Source of the DNA: Trachelipus rathkii
Lineage: Eukaryota; Arthropoda; Malacostraca; Isopoda; Trachelipodidae
Length of the DNA stretch: 10,000 nucleotides
Reading direction: 5' to 3'
Assembly: GCA_015478945.1 (NCBI GenBank)
Contig: JABUQX010002229.1
Span: 35,001-45,000 of the forward strand
Made by a program: the position numbers and the translations under genes. The notes under the pieces are model-generated. The model was not told the DNA's origin. It saw only the letters and a program-made list of their open reading frames with translations, and did no database searches. Every line of letters starts with the position of its first letter. Within the stretch, counting starts at the first letter, position 1. This document shows positions 1 through 8,633 of this stretch, one piece after another.

Positions 1-498
1 GCCATTTTTTTTGGTAATTGTTAGGAAAGGGTGAGTCAGGATTAATTGAATGAGTGTGTGTCTAGGTAATGTGTCAAAGGATTTACTAATGCCGATTGCC
101 AGGAGTACTGTTCAATGGGATGGTGTTTTGTTTAATCTGTTTATGATGTTTTGTGTGATATTTGTTAGAGATGTTGAGGTGAAGTGGGATTTTTTGAGGT
201 CATGTTGGTAATTTGGGGAGTAAAAGAGAGGGTGGATTTTGGTAAGTATGGTCTTTTCCATTAGCTTGCACAAGGAAGAAAGGAAGGATATGGGTCACTA
301 TGAGGAAGAGAGGGATTGGAGTCTTTTCTGGGTTTTAATTTGGGTATGATTATTGCTTTTCTCCAGCTTGGATAAATATAGTTAAGTGACCAAGATTAAT
401 CGAATATATTTGTAATAAATATTTTGATAATTGAGGCGATTTCTTGTGTAGTGAATGGGGGGAGGTTGGGAATGATTTCTAATTCTTTTTTTATTTTG

Positions 499-501
<3 letters not shown>
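1..501 (-). pseudogene. Element A: non-LTR retrotransposon RT fragment, broken
   Basis: Read on the minus strand, this is the front half of a LINE-type reverse transcriptase. From about 501 down to 303 one frame gives a segment with PPFTTQEIA and WRKAIIIPKLKPRKD, the usual lead-in to RT. A frameshift near 300 then leads to PISFLSSLCKLMEKTIL (RT block 2-like), YQHDLKKSHFTSTSLTNIT, and TVLLAIGISKSFDTL, which matches the first catalytic-Asp block (family form roughly AIDISKAFDTV). The Asp before the first Ile is replaced by Gly in this copy, another sign of decay. TGA codons stand where the family has Arg (just before PIS at 297-295, and before TVLL). About 25 codons seem to be missing between the FTTQE and WRKA parts, judged from the usual family spacing. 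The gene runs off the left edge, so the YxDD block is not visible. It looks Jockey/CR1-like and differs clearly from element B. The LINE RT call is firm; the clade is not. Confidence 0.85.
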
Positions 502-596
<95 letters not shown>

Positions 597-663
597 TTAT
601 AATATAATATATATATATATATATATACTACATATATGTCTATATTAGATATGGGTGGATATA

Positions 664-722
<59 letters not shown>
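502..722. repeat. TA microsatellite cluster
   Basis: There are three TA arrays at about 502-593, 603-627 and 669-722, separated by short AT-rich spacers; the longer spacer, at about 628-668, holds a few G and C. Open frames here only encode Tyr-Ile repeats and are not genes. The first array begins exactly where the recognisable RT coding of element A stops. Confidence 0.97.
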
Positions 723-726
<4 letters not shown>

Positions 727-829
727 TGAAATTGAAGATACTCAAACTTAAATATAATTGCAAATATAGAAATAATTCTCGGAAAGAAATTATAAACGGC
801 TAAAATACGATGCCGTGTATGTAGGCGTA
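723..829. other. Short unique spacer
   Basis: This is AT-rich unique sequence between the TA cluster and the GT/GA array. No coding, RNA or repeat signal was seen. Confidence 0.5.
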
Positions 830-1067
<238 letters not shown>

Positions 1068-1090
1068 AAAATAATAATAATAATAATATG

Positions 1091-1172
<82 letters not shown>
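1068..1172. repeat. AAT array facing an ATT array
   Basis: About 7 AAT units (1068-1088) are followed, after the short junction ATG, by about 27 ATT units (1091-1172). The two arrays are reverse complements of each other, so the short arm can pair with the start of the long arm to form a hairpin with an ATG-centred tip. Confidence 0.95.
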
Positions 1173-1173
<1 letters not shown>

Positions 1174-1329
1174 AGCTGAAAGAAAATGAAAAAATTACAA
1201 TTAATGTAATATAATCCTTTAATAAAACATTTATTAATTACTTTTTATTAGATAAAAAATTCTTAAGACAAGAAGGGGATCGTATTATCCAAATCTAATT
1301 TTAATTAACAGAATTATCCATAATTACTT
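1173..1329. other. AT-rich unassigned sequence
   Basis: This is unique AT-rich sequence with short A and T runs. No gene, RNA or mobile-element signal was seen. Confidence 0.5.
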
Positions 1330-1371
1330 TTATATATATATATTATATATATATATATATATTATATTATA

Positions 1372-1417
<46 letters not shown>

Positions 1418-1481
1418 TATATATATATTATATAATATATATTATATATATATATATACCGGTATATATCATATATAGTAA

Positions 1482-1542
<61 letters not shown>

Positions 1543-1546
1543 ATTA
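1330..1546. repeat. Interrupted TA microsatellite
   Basis: TA arrays are interrupted by TTA steps and by one short GC-containing insert (ACCGGT, about 1459-1464). The sequence is low complexity; its Tyr-Ile open frames are not genes. Confidence 0.96.
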
Positions 1547-1547
1547 C

Positions 1548-1548
<1 letters not shown>

Positions 1549-1582
<34 letters not shown>
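1549..1582. repeat. GA microsatellite
   Basis: About 17 uninterrupted AG units directly follow the TA tract. The purine strand has the same polarity as in the array at 851-936. Confidence 0.97.
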
Positions 1583-1584
<2 letters not shown>

Positions 1585-1796
1585 GACTGTTCCAAGAACG
1601 AAATTATTTTAGAGTTCGTGTATGTTCTGCCAAACTTGGCAATAAACATAGAGAAATTGTAACAAATCGAGAGTAGGTGAAATCAACACCATATCAATCT
1701 AAACAAGAATTGTATTTAATTATATTTGGGGATTAATGGATCGTGGGTGGCTTACGTTCCCTTTATTAATCACAATGAGTAAAGTGCTGTGGTACT
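1583..1796. other. Unassigned sequence, possible old LINE 3' end
   Basis: No open frame with a known motif is present. Two words match the 3' terminal region of element B in the same order and strand: GAGTTCGTGTA at 1612-1622 (element B has GAGTCCGTGTA at 1951-1961) and AAATCAACACCAT at 1680-1692 (exact at 2006-2018). The matches lie 81 bases apart end to end here and 68 in element B. That could mark a diverged second copy, but the sequence between them does not align by eye. Confidence 0.3.
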
Positions 1797-1913
1797 GCAT
1801 ATATTATATATAATATTATATATATTATAATATATATATATATATATAATATATATATATAATATATATATATTATATATAATATATAGTATATATATAT
1901 ATTATATATATAT

Positions 1914-1927
<14 letters not shown>
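1797..1927. repeat. TA tract at the 3' border of element B
   Basis: TA arrays with frequent TAATAT interruptions abut the poly(A) tail of element B. This is either the pre-existing target site or microsatellite growth seeded at the tail. Confidence 0.95.
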
Positions 1928-1945
<18 letters not shown>

Positions 1946-1950
1946 TTTTT
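1928..1950 (-). other. Poly(A) tail of element B
   Basis: The plus strand has 23 T in a row, which is 23 A on the element's sense strand. It directly follows the 3' UTR and marks the 3' end produced by target-primed reverse transcription. Confidence 0.85.
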
Positions 1951-2146
1951 GAGTCCGTGTACAGGACCCACCACGGCTCACAAGCGGGCCATACTGGGGT
2001 TGAAAAAATCAACACCATGGGCGGGTCCTGGATCTTACATATTTTAAACGTCAAAAAAGATTTAAATAGAGAAACGAATATTCAGTCAAAAAAAATAAAA
2101 AACAAAACTAAACAAAAAGTGTATCTTTGCAGTAATATGTCTAGTA
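1951..2146 (-). other. 3' UTR of element B
   Basis: This is the stretch of 196 nt between the inferred ORF2 stop (TAA at 2149-2147) and the poly(A) tail. It is A/T-rich near ORF2 and GC-richer in the last 80 nt, where a stem-loop sits. No AATAAA signal was seen. Confidence 0.7.
1962..2030 (-). repeat. 3' terminal stem-loop of element B
   Basis: The arms CAGGACCC (1962-1969) and GGGTCCTG (2023-2030) are perfect 8-bp reverse complements. Two further C-G pairs are possible across a small internal bulge (1971-1972 with 2019-2020). Inside lies a small hairpin, GTTGA/TCAAC (1999-2003 with 2009-2013), with a 5-nt loop. The structure ends 11 nt before the poly(A). In some LINEs a 3' stem-loop is what the RT recognises; that role here is inferred. 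Confidence 0.6.
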
Positions 2147-2640
2147 TTACATAACAAAATCAAATATTTTGAGAAAATTCACTTCTTGTAGAAACAGGAA
2201 AAAGAGTAACTACTAAAGTGGGAAGATTCGGATAAGATTTGGGATATTCTTTTGGAAGGTGTTATGGGATCGTAAAGTAGGAAAATAACGGCGGCGGCGA
2301 ATAGAGTCCAGCTGGGAACAACCAATGAAGATAATGGGAACAGATTGCGGGGTATGACTTCAACAAAATTTGCAAATGGGGAGGGGGGTTCCGTAACATA
2401 AGGTGACTGTGAGTGATATTATATGGCCAATACGGAGGCGTGCAGTATCACTCGTGTAAGCGTTTTCGGTGGGAGGAAGACCAATCCCCGATGATCGGCT
2501 TTATATTCCTAAGTTTCGCTCCTCTCTGATAATTCGTCCAGCGCTCTTGCCAATAAGATCGAAAAACCTTGTCGGAAGAGCAGAACTAGTAATCGTTTGA
2601 TGGGATGTAGCCTTGTCGAATGGCATCCGGGAGGTACCTG
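2147..2640 (-). pseudogene. ORF2 C-terminal region
   Basis: After RNase H a W-Q-x-x-W-type reading occurs near 2555-2535 (SYWQERWTNYQ-like in shifted frames), followed by KLRNIKPIIGDWSSSHRK near 2515-2460. The family block L-R-x-G-H-T-x-x-T-H-S-H-L is split over two frames: LRIGH at 2437-2423 and THSHLML near 2415-2395. The expected downstream Cys-Cys-His-Cys finger is degraded: PPPHL is visible, but most cysteines are lost. The end reads FLQEVNFLKIFDFVM then TAA. This is a frequent ending pattern (short Leu/Phe-rich helix) in this kind of ORF2. Confidence 0.75.
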
Positions 2641-2689
2641 GACAACTCCGAAATTGAAGAGGTGGCCTTTTGGCCTTTCGTCAGCGATT

Positions 2690-3010
2690 TCTTGCCAGTT
2701 ACCCTACATGAGAAGGGGTCCAACATAAATAATTTGTTTCTTGCGGGAATGGAGCAGCCGAAGAAATTGCTGCACAGCAGATATACCATTGTATTTTTAG
2801 AATAAGGGGTTTTAAGCGCTTGTGCGCGCTGAGCGAATCTGAATAAATAACATAAGATTGATCTTTTAAAGATAAGAATTCGAGAAAGCGCAATCATTAT
2901 AGCCATTAATTCTGCTGTGGAAATTTTTAAGCATGAGGGGGGAGGGTAATGGGACAGGTTGCGATCAGGAAAGACAGCAGATGCGCCCTACAACTGTTCT
3001 GTTTGAGCCA
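2690..3010 (-). pseudogene. ORF2 RNase H domain
   Basis: RNase H removes the RNA strand of the RNA-DNA hybrid. The first strand is seen as a TDGS-type reading near 3010-2995 (YSPVFTDGSN-like). The clearest part is an open frame at 2893-2699: SYVIYSDSLSAHKRLKP carries the YSDS active-site block (Asp codon at 2839-2837), and LCWTPSHVG near 2727-2700 is the usual C-terminal block with its His. The following G-N-E-x-A-D step is damaged by a stop right after SHVG. RNase H is present in I, R1, LOA and related LINE groups and absent from most Jockey and CR1 elements, so it helps place element B. Confidence 0.85.
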
Positions 3011-3689
3011 TCAGTAAATACTGGGGAGTAAATCCATCATGAACTGTGGAATGAGACAAGAATGATGCCTTTAACAGGGCAGCAGAATGCTTGATTTGGA
3101 GAGAGAGGTCAGAGCCAAGCAAATGGTGGAGCGGGGAATAGCCAAGGTGTGTATCCTTCATCGTATGAGAAAGGAAGCACCTTTTGTAAAGGGATATTTA
3201 AGGAATTAAGGATGTTATGAACCGGTGTTGCAAATGCCAGTAATTAAGATTCTGAGGCACCTCCTGCAGAATTGGTGTCAGGGCAGACGGTATTGGGGTT
3301 GAAAACGAAGATAACTTGCTACACATGATGTATTCTCTCGAAGAGAGAGTGGCATCACAATGGACTTCAACTTCAAGGCTTACCCGAGGGGAGATCGGAA
3401 GCTCCAGTGGAGTACGGAACGCCTCGTTTTGTATGGGATCCAACAGATTCAGTAGAGTAGGGGAGGCCTGACCATATAACTACACAGCCATAAGTCAAGC
3501 TTTCGATCGAACTAGGCCGATTATAGACGTAAAAGGGACTGCGATCATGCACCCAAGTTTTGAGAGCGAGATGAGTAACAGGTCAAGGCGCGATGAAGGT
3601 TTGTTTTTAGGTAATTAATATGCGGTGCCTAGTTTTACAGTGGTCGTCTAGGATGAGCCTAGAAATTTGACCTTGTGAAGTTACAGAAT

Positions 3690-4640
3690 GGGCGAACACA
3701 TAAATAAGGTTAGGTTCGCTTGGAGAGTGCAAGTTCTTCGATTTCCCTTTTTCTTGAAAAAACTGCTGAGGTTTTGGTGGGAGGAAAATGGGAAGCCATG
3801 GGAGTTACCCCATTGGAAATTCTCTATAGCTAGTTGAAGTTGCCGTCCAAGAAAAGACAGCCTGGCACCGGCTATATATAACGCAAGGTCATCAACATAG
3901 AGAGAAAAATTGACGGTCGTTGGGATAGAAGTAACAATGTCATTAAATCCGAGGGCAAATAGTAGTACACTTAGACACTACCCTGCGGAACGCCTTTATC
4001 ATCCAGAGTAAAATGGCGTGACAGAATAGAAGAACCCGAACTTGAATGGATCTGTTTGACAAAGACATTTAATGAAAAGAGGAAGTTGTCCGCGAAAGCC
4101 GAGCGAATGGAGTTAGGAGAATCCCGTTTCTCCACCGTTGTATCATAAGCTTTTTCAAGGTCAAAGAAGACACCAAGAACCAACCCACCAGTTGAGGGCT
4201 TTCCGGATGTCATGGTCTAGTTTTAACAGGGTCGCGGTCGAACGATTTTTTGCGAAAACCAAACTGGAAGTTTGAAAAGGCTTGGCGACTTTCCAGAACA
4301 GGGAGAAGGCGGCTTGAAACCATTTTCTCCATTATTTACAGGTATGGCACGGTCAGTGAAAATTGGTCTTTGTTATCCACCAGCTTTTCGGATCTTTCCA
4401 GGTTTGGGGATAGGAATTAACAAAAGCTGTAGTCCAAATAGATGGAAACGAGGATTCGATCAGATTCTGTTATATAGACTCCAGCACAACAATGCTGATG
4501 CGAGGGATGTGTATGACGGAGCAATGATAATAACGAAATATGTGGTTACGCAAGAGCACCGTCTTTTGCTACTCGCAGTGCAAGTTTATACTCTGCAAGT
4601 GAAAAAAGAATATTATAGGTATAATCTTTCCCTTCGCTGA
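3690..4640 (-). pseudogene. ORF2 reverse transcriptase domain
   Basis: This domain copies the element RNA using the nicked DNA end as primer. Seen in order: LACTASSK/ALRVAK-like readings at about 4585-4560 (family L-x-x-A-L-x-S-x-K); a PKPGK-like block near 4405-4395; an IMEKMV reading near 4335; AFSNFQFGFRKKS near 4285-4240; VLGVFFDLEKAYDT at 4180-4139, with the first catalytic Asp at 4162-4160; SRHFTLD and GVPQGSV near 4020-3974; and LYVDDLALYIAGARLSFLGR at 3902-3843, whose YVDD codons (3899-3888) hold the other two catalytic Asp residues. Blocks occur in all three frames and stops are frequent upstream of 4213. All three catalytic Asp codons remain, but the frame does not. Confidence 0.88.
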
Positions 4641-4738
4641 GAAAAGTCTGGCTATCCAGTGTCAATTCTCATTTTTGAAAGGCTTCAGTGTAGCGGAATG
4701 AACTCGAATGGTTAGCAAAGCTATACCCAACGCATCCG

Positions 4739-5386
4739 CTACCCACAACGCAGGAAGCGGAGATCGTAATCAGCTATATCGGCCCATAACGGAGGACTGT
4801 GGGTGAGGAGTTTTATTGGAGCGACGAGATATTTCTGTGTAACTTTTCCACAGCTAAGAAGGGGGAGTTTTGGAGTAACAGTCGATATGTAAGTTCGAAA
4901 ATATTGGTTACGCGTTTGACGATTAATTCGCCGAGATCTCGCTGCGGCTGCTTTAAAAATAATCATGTTTGGGGTGGTACGGGTCTTTTTATATTGCCTG
5001 TAGAGTTTCTTCTTCTCTCGGTTGGCTTGTGCGCACTCTTGGGACCACCAAGGGGTTGCCGACCGCCTGCCTGAGGAAGACTGCGGGATGCAAGCTTTCG
5101 CTGCCGAGATGACGACTTTCTGGAAGAAGCAAAAGGCATCCTCAACAGTCGGAAATCGGTTATTGAAAGGAGAAAGAAGGATAGCTGTGGCCTGATAAAA
5201 AGGAGCCCACTCCGCTCGATCATAACGCCAGCTGGAGTTGGGTTTTTGCATTGGGCTTGGAACAAGCTCATTTAAAGCTATTGGGTAATGATCGCTGCCG
5301 AATAAATAATCAAGCGGGACCAGGTAAACGATCCATAAGGGAATGGGAACAAAAGGAAATATCGATACAAGAAGAAGTGTGTGTAT
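4739..5386 (-). pseudogene. ORF2 open segment: end of endonuclease and linker
   Basis: This is the longest uninterrupted piece of ORF2, 215 codons without a stop. It begins in the last part of the endonuclease (FGSDHYPI), continues through WRYDRAEWAPF, and contains the linker motif TPWWSQECAQANREKKKLYR (W-W at 5050-5045), which is common between endonuclease and RT in I-, R1- and Jockey-like elements. A basic Arg/Lys-rich stretch follows (RSRRINRQTRNQYFR, about 4920-4875), then the approach to RT (SCGKVTQKYL). An ATG at 5251 lies inside the domain and is not a real start. The last few codons, before the stop at 4741-4739, probably follow a frameshift. Confidence 0.85.
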
Positions 5387-5910
5387 CTAAACGTTCATAG
5401 GTTGGGAGTCCTGTGTTAAGGCATCCCAGGGAAAGGGGGTTAGGAGATCTATTAAGATCTTGGACTTAGATGAAGTGACAGAGTCACCCCACTATAGGGT
5501 TCAGGCGAAGGTTGAGATTACCTAACACAAACTGGAGCAGGGAGCTGTTTGAAAAGATCTGCTAAGTCGACCTTAGTAAAATTCACTACTCGGAGCTAAG
5601 TAGATTGAGCATATAGTAATGTCGATGGACAAGTGAATTCTTGCCGCTACTGCATGAAGCTTGGTTTGGAGAGGGACTTGGGAATAGGGGATAGATTTGT
5701 GAATCGAGGTATTCTGCCCCTCCCCTATCATCTGTCCACTCTTTCTATAGAGTTAAATGGGCATTTATATTCGATGGTTGAACAGGAAAGTCACGAATGC
5801 ATAGTCGAAGTTCCTGCAAACATATACACTTTGGTGTGCATATTTTATTAGTTGAACAAGTTTTCGAAATAGAGTTATAGACGACAATTCCATTGAAAGA
5901 AAGTAGTCAT
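5281..5910 (-). pseudogene. ORF2 endonuclease domain (AP-endonuclease-like)
   Basis: This domain nicks target DNA to start reverse transcription. Visible parts, in order: MTTFFQWNCR at the start (Asn of the FxxWN block kept); LHAVAARIHLSIDITICSIY near 5650-5600; DLADLFKQLPAPV near 5570-5530, the lead-in to the GDxNA block, which is degraded to a GNLN-like reading in another frame; a TSSCIDISFC reading near 5375-5350, matching the family T-S-x-I-D-L block; and FGSDHYPI at 5302-5279, with the catalytic Asp and His codons intact (5293-5288). There are stops at 5901-5899 and 5821-5750, and frameshifts near 5880, 5530 and 5350. The copy is certainly inactive, but the order and spacing of the blocks make the assignment secure. 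Confidence 0.85.
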
Positions 5911-6653
5911 GGTGAGTTTGAATATTATGAGGATGGTCTTATTGAGACAATTGTCTCTATTGATGGGGGTAATGTTAGAAGTGGGTTCAGATTGAGAGGG
6001 GAAGATGAGACGTGGTCTCGGCGAGACAGGGAGAACAAAACCTGGGGGGAGAGGGTAGTCATACACCAAAGATTTGTTAGGTTGTATGACATCTTTGGGA
6101 GGAGTTTTCAGATGTATTTGGTTAAAGAGCTTCACCTTGAATGCGAGATAAGTTGAATTCAACCAATCCAACTTGTTATGTGGGTTTGTTGGTTTAATAG
6201 AAAGAGCAATTTTCGTAATGCTCATATTTATTAGTGAGAGCAGTATCAGAACCCGCTTGGCAAGCAGAATTCAGAATGTGGGAGGGGCATAGGTGGTTTC
6301 CATGGAATGGGGAAGGAAGGTGTAATCGGAAGGGGTATTGTCTTTTTGAGAATGTATTGGGGTACGACATCGATTTCCTAATATGGGATTCGATGAAATT
6401 GGCAAGGTCCTGATCTGGAGAATTCCAGTACTTCATCATGCGGGTGAAGTTTGGGAAATTGGGTAGTTTGATTGGAGAACGGGGACCTCTGGGTCCATCT
6501 TCATGCTTCCATCAGCCCAGAACGCTTATAGCGTTTGCGACGTTTACGTTGAACCAGTTTTCGCATTCACCTTTCTCGGAAAGTGCAGGAAGCATTGAAA
6601 GAGATGGGTCATCGCATCGAGCTCCATTTGGGAGCCGTTATCAAATTCATCTT
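5911..6653 (-). other. Region between ORF1 tail and ORF2
   Basis: No domain is recognised over about 740 bases. Minus-strand readings include an acidic piece (LEDEFDNGSQMELDAM, near 6656-6610) that could extend ORF1, and a frame at 6225-5911 that is open and continuous with the ORF2 start. The plus-strand open frames here (6438-6686, 5893-6156) lie opposite this region and show no motif. Confidence 0.45.
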
Positions 6654-6884
6654 CTAGGGTATAGAATCCTTAGAGAGGGCCGATAAGGAAACTCCAGGAG
6701 AAGAGTTATAGGAAGAATCAGAGGAACTAAAACTGTCTTGTAGACTATTAGATGATTGGTTGGTGAGTTGTTTATTAGTTGGGATTGTTTGGGTACAGTC
6801 TATTAAAGCCTTTGCATTTGTCTCAGAAGTAGACTTATGGCGAGGTCTCTTCTGAGTTGCATTTTTACATCTGGGGTTACTGTG
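6654..6884 (-). pseudogene. ORF1 basic and serine-rich tail
   Basis: This 76-codon open frame lacks an ATG. It has a basic cluster (QKRPRHK) near 6855-6835 and then about 40 residues rich in Ser, Asn and Thr (SSNSLQDSFSSSDSSYNSSP), typical of the disordered ORF1 tail. Assignment to ORF1 rests on position and composition only. An overlapping 131-codon frame at 7198-6803 in another frame is Lys/Leu-rich; its first part may carry ORF1 sequence (TLKQATNKTNLV), but no motif proves it. Confidence 0.5.
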
Positions 6885-7289
6885 TTATTGTTTAAGAATT
6901 CGGTTGCTCTATATTTTAACGAATAATCTTTAACTTGGCGACTGTTCTTTTCTGTGTGTTTTAAAACATCTTTAACCAGGGGTTTTAGTAATAGTGGGAG
7001 GCGAATTAAGGGACAAAAAGACAGTCCTTTCTTGCATAAGTTTGGTGACCCAAATTGGTGAGTATGGGCAGTGTGTTTTGGCAGAAGTCGTTTTCCAAAT
7101 TTTTTGTATTGGATGACTAGATTAGTTTTATTGGTAGCTTGTTTGAGAGTTAATGCTCGATAGGCTTGTTGATGGCTCTTTGGACGGGAGAATAACAATC
7201 AAGGCTGCTTTTTGTGCTCTTTGGAAGTTGTTAGTGTGGGCAGTACAGGTAGGACCTGGTTACAGTTATTGCCTGGGTTTCAACGGAAT

Positions 7290-7814
7290 TTAAGAGAGGA
7301 GTTCTATTAGATGGGTTGCTGTTGGCGGATTAAACGTGGAGGCGTGGGGTAGCTGTAATTGTGGGTAAGATTGATTTTGATTTGTCTGATATTTTTCATT
7401 GAGCTGGCGTATAGCATCTCTCCTGCTCAATTTATGTATAGTACATAACTCTAAAACCTCCTGTTCAAACAGGTAAGACGGGCATTTGAAAGAGGAAGCA
7501 CTGTGGGGTCCTTTGCAGTTTCTGCAGTTAGGGGTATTTTCACATGGAGTGTGGAATAATTCTCCGCAGATTGGGCATATGTCTTCCTGTCCCCTACAGT
7601 ATTTTCGGGGATGACCAAAACGTTGACATTTGAAGCAACGTCTGGGTCGAGGGATAAACGTGCGAACACTGTAACTTGTGAACCTTATTTTCCTTTGTAG
7701 GTGGATAAGGGGTGTTAAAGGTAAGTGTAAGCGGGGGTTTTGGTTTGTCAGGATTTCCCGCGAAGGGGGAAATCTATAATGTTTGTGACGGAAAATCTTT
7801 TTCTGTTGGAGTTC
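7290..7814 (-). pseudogene. ORF1 zinc-knuckle segment
   Basis: This open stretch of 174 codons without an ATG runs from after TAA 7817-7815 to TAA 7292-7290. True ORF1 sequence begins at about 7690 (KIRFTSYSVRTFIPRPRR). Three knuckles follow: CFKCQRFGHPRKYC (C-x2-C-x4-H-x4-C, from 7637), then CPICGELFHTPC (C-x2-C-x4-H-x3-C), then CRNCKGPHSASSFKC (C-x2-C-x4-H-x6-C, ending at 7482). All twelve ligands are present. Downstream, LFEQEVLELC and a helix with SRRDAIRQLNEKY follow, and then a Gln/Pro-rich stretch. Such triple knuckles are a hallmark of Gag-like ORF1 in Jockey, I and R1-like elements. Confidence 0.9.
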
Positions 7815-8260
7815 TTACCAAAACGCAGCTGTGTTCTTCCCGTCTCTCTGATAGCGACAATAAATAGTGCTTTAAGATGTGTTTCTTAGTCTCAGAGTAG
7901 AAATAATAGGAAATCTCAGAGACGTAAGGATGACAGAAAGGAACTTTGATCTTCGGTTTAGCAGCTTTTTACGAGAATGGACCCATTCCTCATCAATGTG
8001 AATGGAGGGTCTTCAACTCCTAGGGCTTTTTCGAGTGCTCTACTGAGAGGAATGGTCTGTGCTCAGTAAGAGTTTTGGAGGTAGCGGATCGCAGTATGTA
8101 ATACATCGGAATGAATGTCTGCTGACATTCCTGGAGGAGGTGCAGCATATGGAGTAACGAACATGAGAACGACTATTAGCGGGGGCACCTTTGTACGGAA
8201 AAGTGCCTCGGACGACGGGACCCCGGAAGCGCTCGGGATTGCTGGTCGACGCACGATGAA

Positions 8261-8633
8261 ATTTCGGCGAAGCGACCCTCAGGTTGTAGAGAAGAAGAAA
8301 GGCAAAATCATAGGTACCAGTCTAGAAGTAGTAAGGCGACCATGGTCAGGGTCAGGCTGGGTACCTGGTAGATGGTAATGTGTTGTTTTTGTTGTTTGGT
8401 TAAAACTTTGGTTTAAACACGTTATTTCGTTCAAGGACTTTTCACATAAAAAATTTAAAACACACAACTTTCGTCTCCTGGATGAACAACATAACATAAG
8501 CAAATGAGAATAAACGTAAATAACAGGATGGGCTGGAAAAGGCGTAAATTCATAAGGAAGGGTAAATGCTCTTCTCACGCAGGTCAAATCCAGAGACCAC
8601 ACAACCACCCGGACCCCACCCCGTAGGGTGGGC
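8261..8633 (-). other. Possible 5' leader of element B
   Basis: An open minus-strand frame runs from 8608 to 8279 but shows no motif, and its composition is not protein-like. The region sits between the last ORF1 signal and the possible LTR at 8634. It could be the 5' UTR and the N-terminal codons of ORF1. A short perfect hairpin, CCCACCC/GGGTGGG with a CGTA loop, lies at 8615-8632. Confidence 0.4.

Larger units (their letters stand above)
2147..5910 (-). pseudogene. Element B ORF2: endonuclease-RT-RNase H polyprotein, broken
   Basis: The intact protein would nick target DNA, copy the element RNA into DNA at the nick and degrade the RNA strand. The inferred start is the ATG at 5910, giving MTTFFQWNCR, the typical first strand of LINE endonucleases. 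The inferred end is the TAA at 2149-2147 after QEVNFLKIFDFVM, about 1,250 codons in total, a normal length for I-like ORF2. Domains in order: endonuclease (about 5910-5280), linker with a WW motif (5050-5045), RT (about 4640-3700), RNase H (about 3000-2690) and a C-terminal zinc-finger-like region (about 2600-2300). At least ten changes of frame or stops are needed to follow it. The first in-frame stop falls only 11 codons after the start. Motifs in different frames stay in the correct order, which argues for one decayed gene rather than several fragments. Confidence 0.85.
6654..8260 (-). pseudogene. Element B ORF1: Gag-like RNA-binding protein, broken
   Basis: ORF1 of such LINEs binds the element RNA and forms the RNP. 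Readable parts in order: SRALEKALGVEDPPFTLMRN near 8050-7990; an open segment 7968-7777 with AAKPKIKVPF, HYLSLSERREEHS and VLVRTPTEKDFPSQ, then a TAG (7776-7774); PPLTLTFNTPYPPTK near 7737-7695; a frameshift; and an open segment down to 7290 that contains the three knuckles. After another break, 6884-6657 reads NPRCKNATQKRPRHKSTSET and then a serine-rich tail, ending at TAG 6656-6654. The start is not resolved: 8260 is only where the protein-like signal fades. Total length would be near 530 codons, normal for the family. At least two frameshifts and several stops disable it. Confidence 0.75.

Noticed and set aside
1928..1950. Poly-T as a transcription terminator
   Set aside because: Its position at the end of the LINE 3' UTR explains it as the poly(A) tail on the minus strand.
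4272..4640. Plus-strand open frame of 122 codons
   Set aside because: It lies opposite the RT domain of element B, whose motifs are on the minus strand in correct order; the plus frame shows no motif of its own.
4799..5074. Plus-strand open frame of 91 codons
   Set aside because: It is antisense to the best preserved part of ORF2 (4739-5386), so it is a shadow.
5633..6156. Plus-strand open frames opposite the endonuclease start
   Set aside because: The minus strand carries the endonuclease start block and RIHLSIDITICSIY, which explains the region.
7451..7669. Minus-strand frame of 72 codons starting at an ATG
   Set aside because: It overlaps the zinc-knuckle segment in a different frame; the knuckle frame holds all twelve metal ligands and is the real one.
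8115..8378. Plus-strand open frame of 87 codons
   Set aside because: It lies opposite the start of ORF1. It looks protein-like in composition but has no recognisable domain and no promoter or splice signal.
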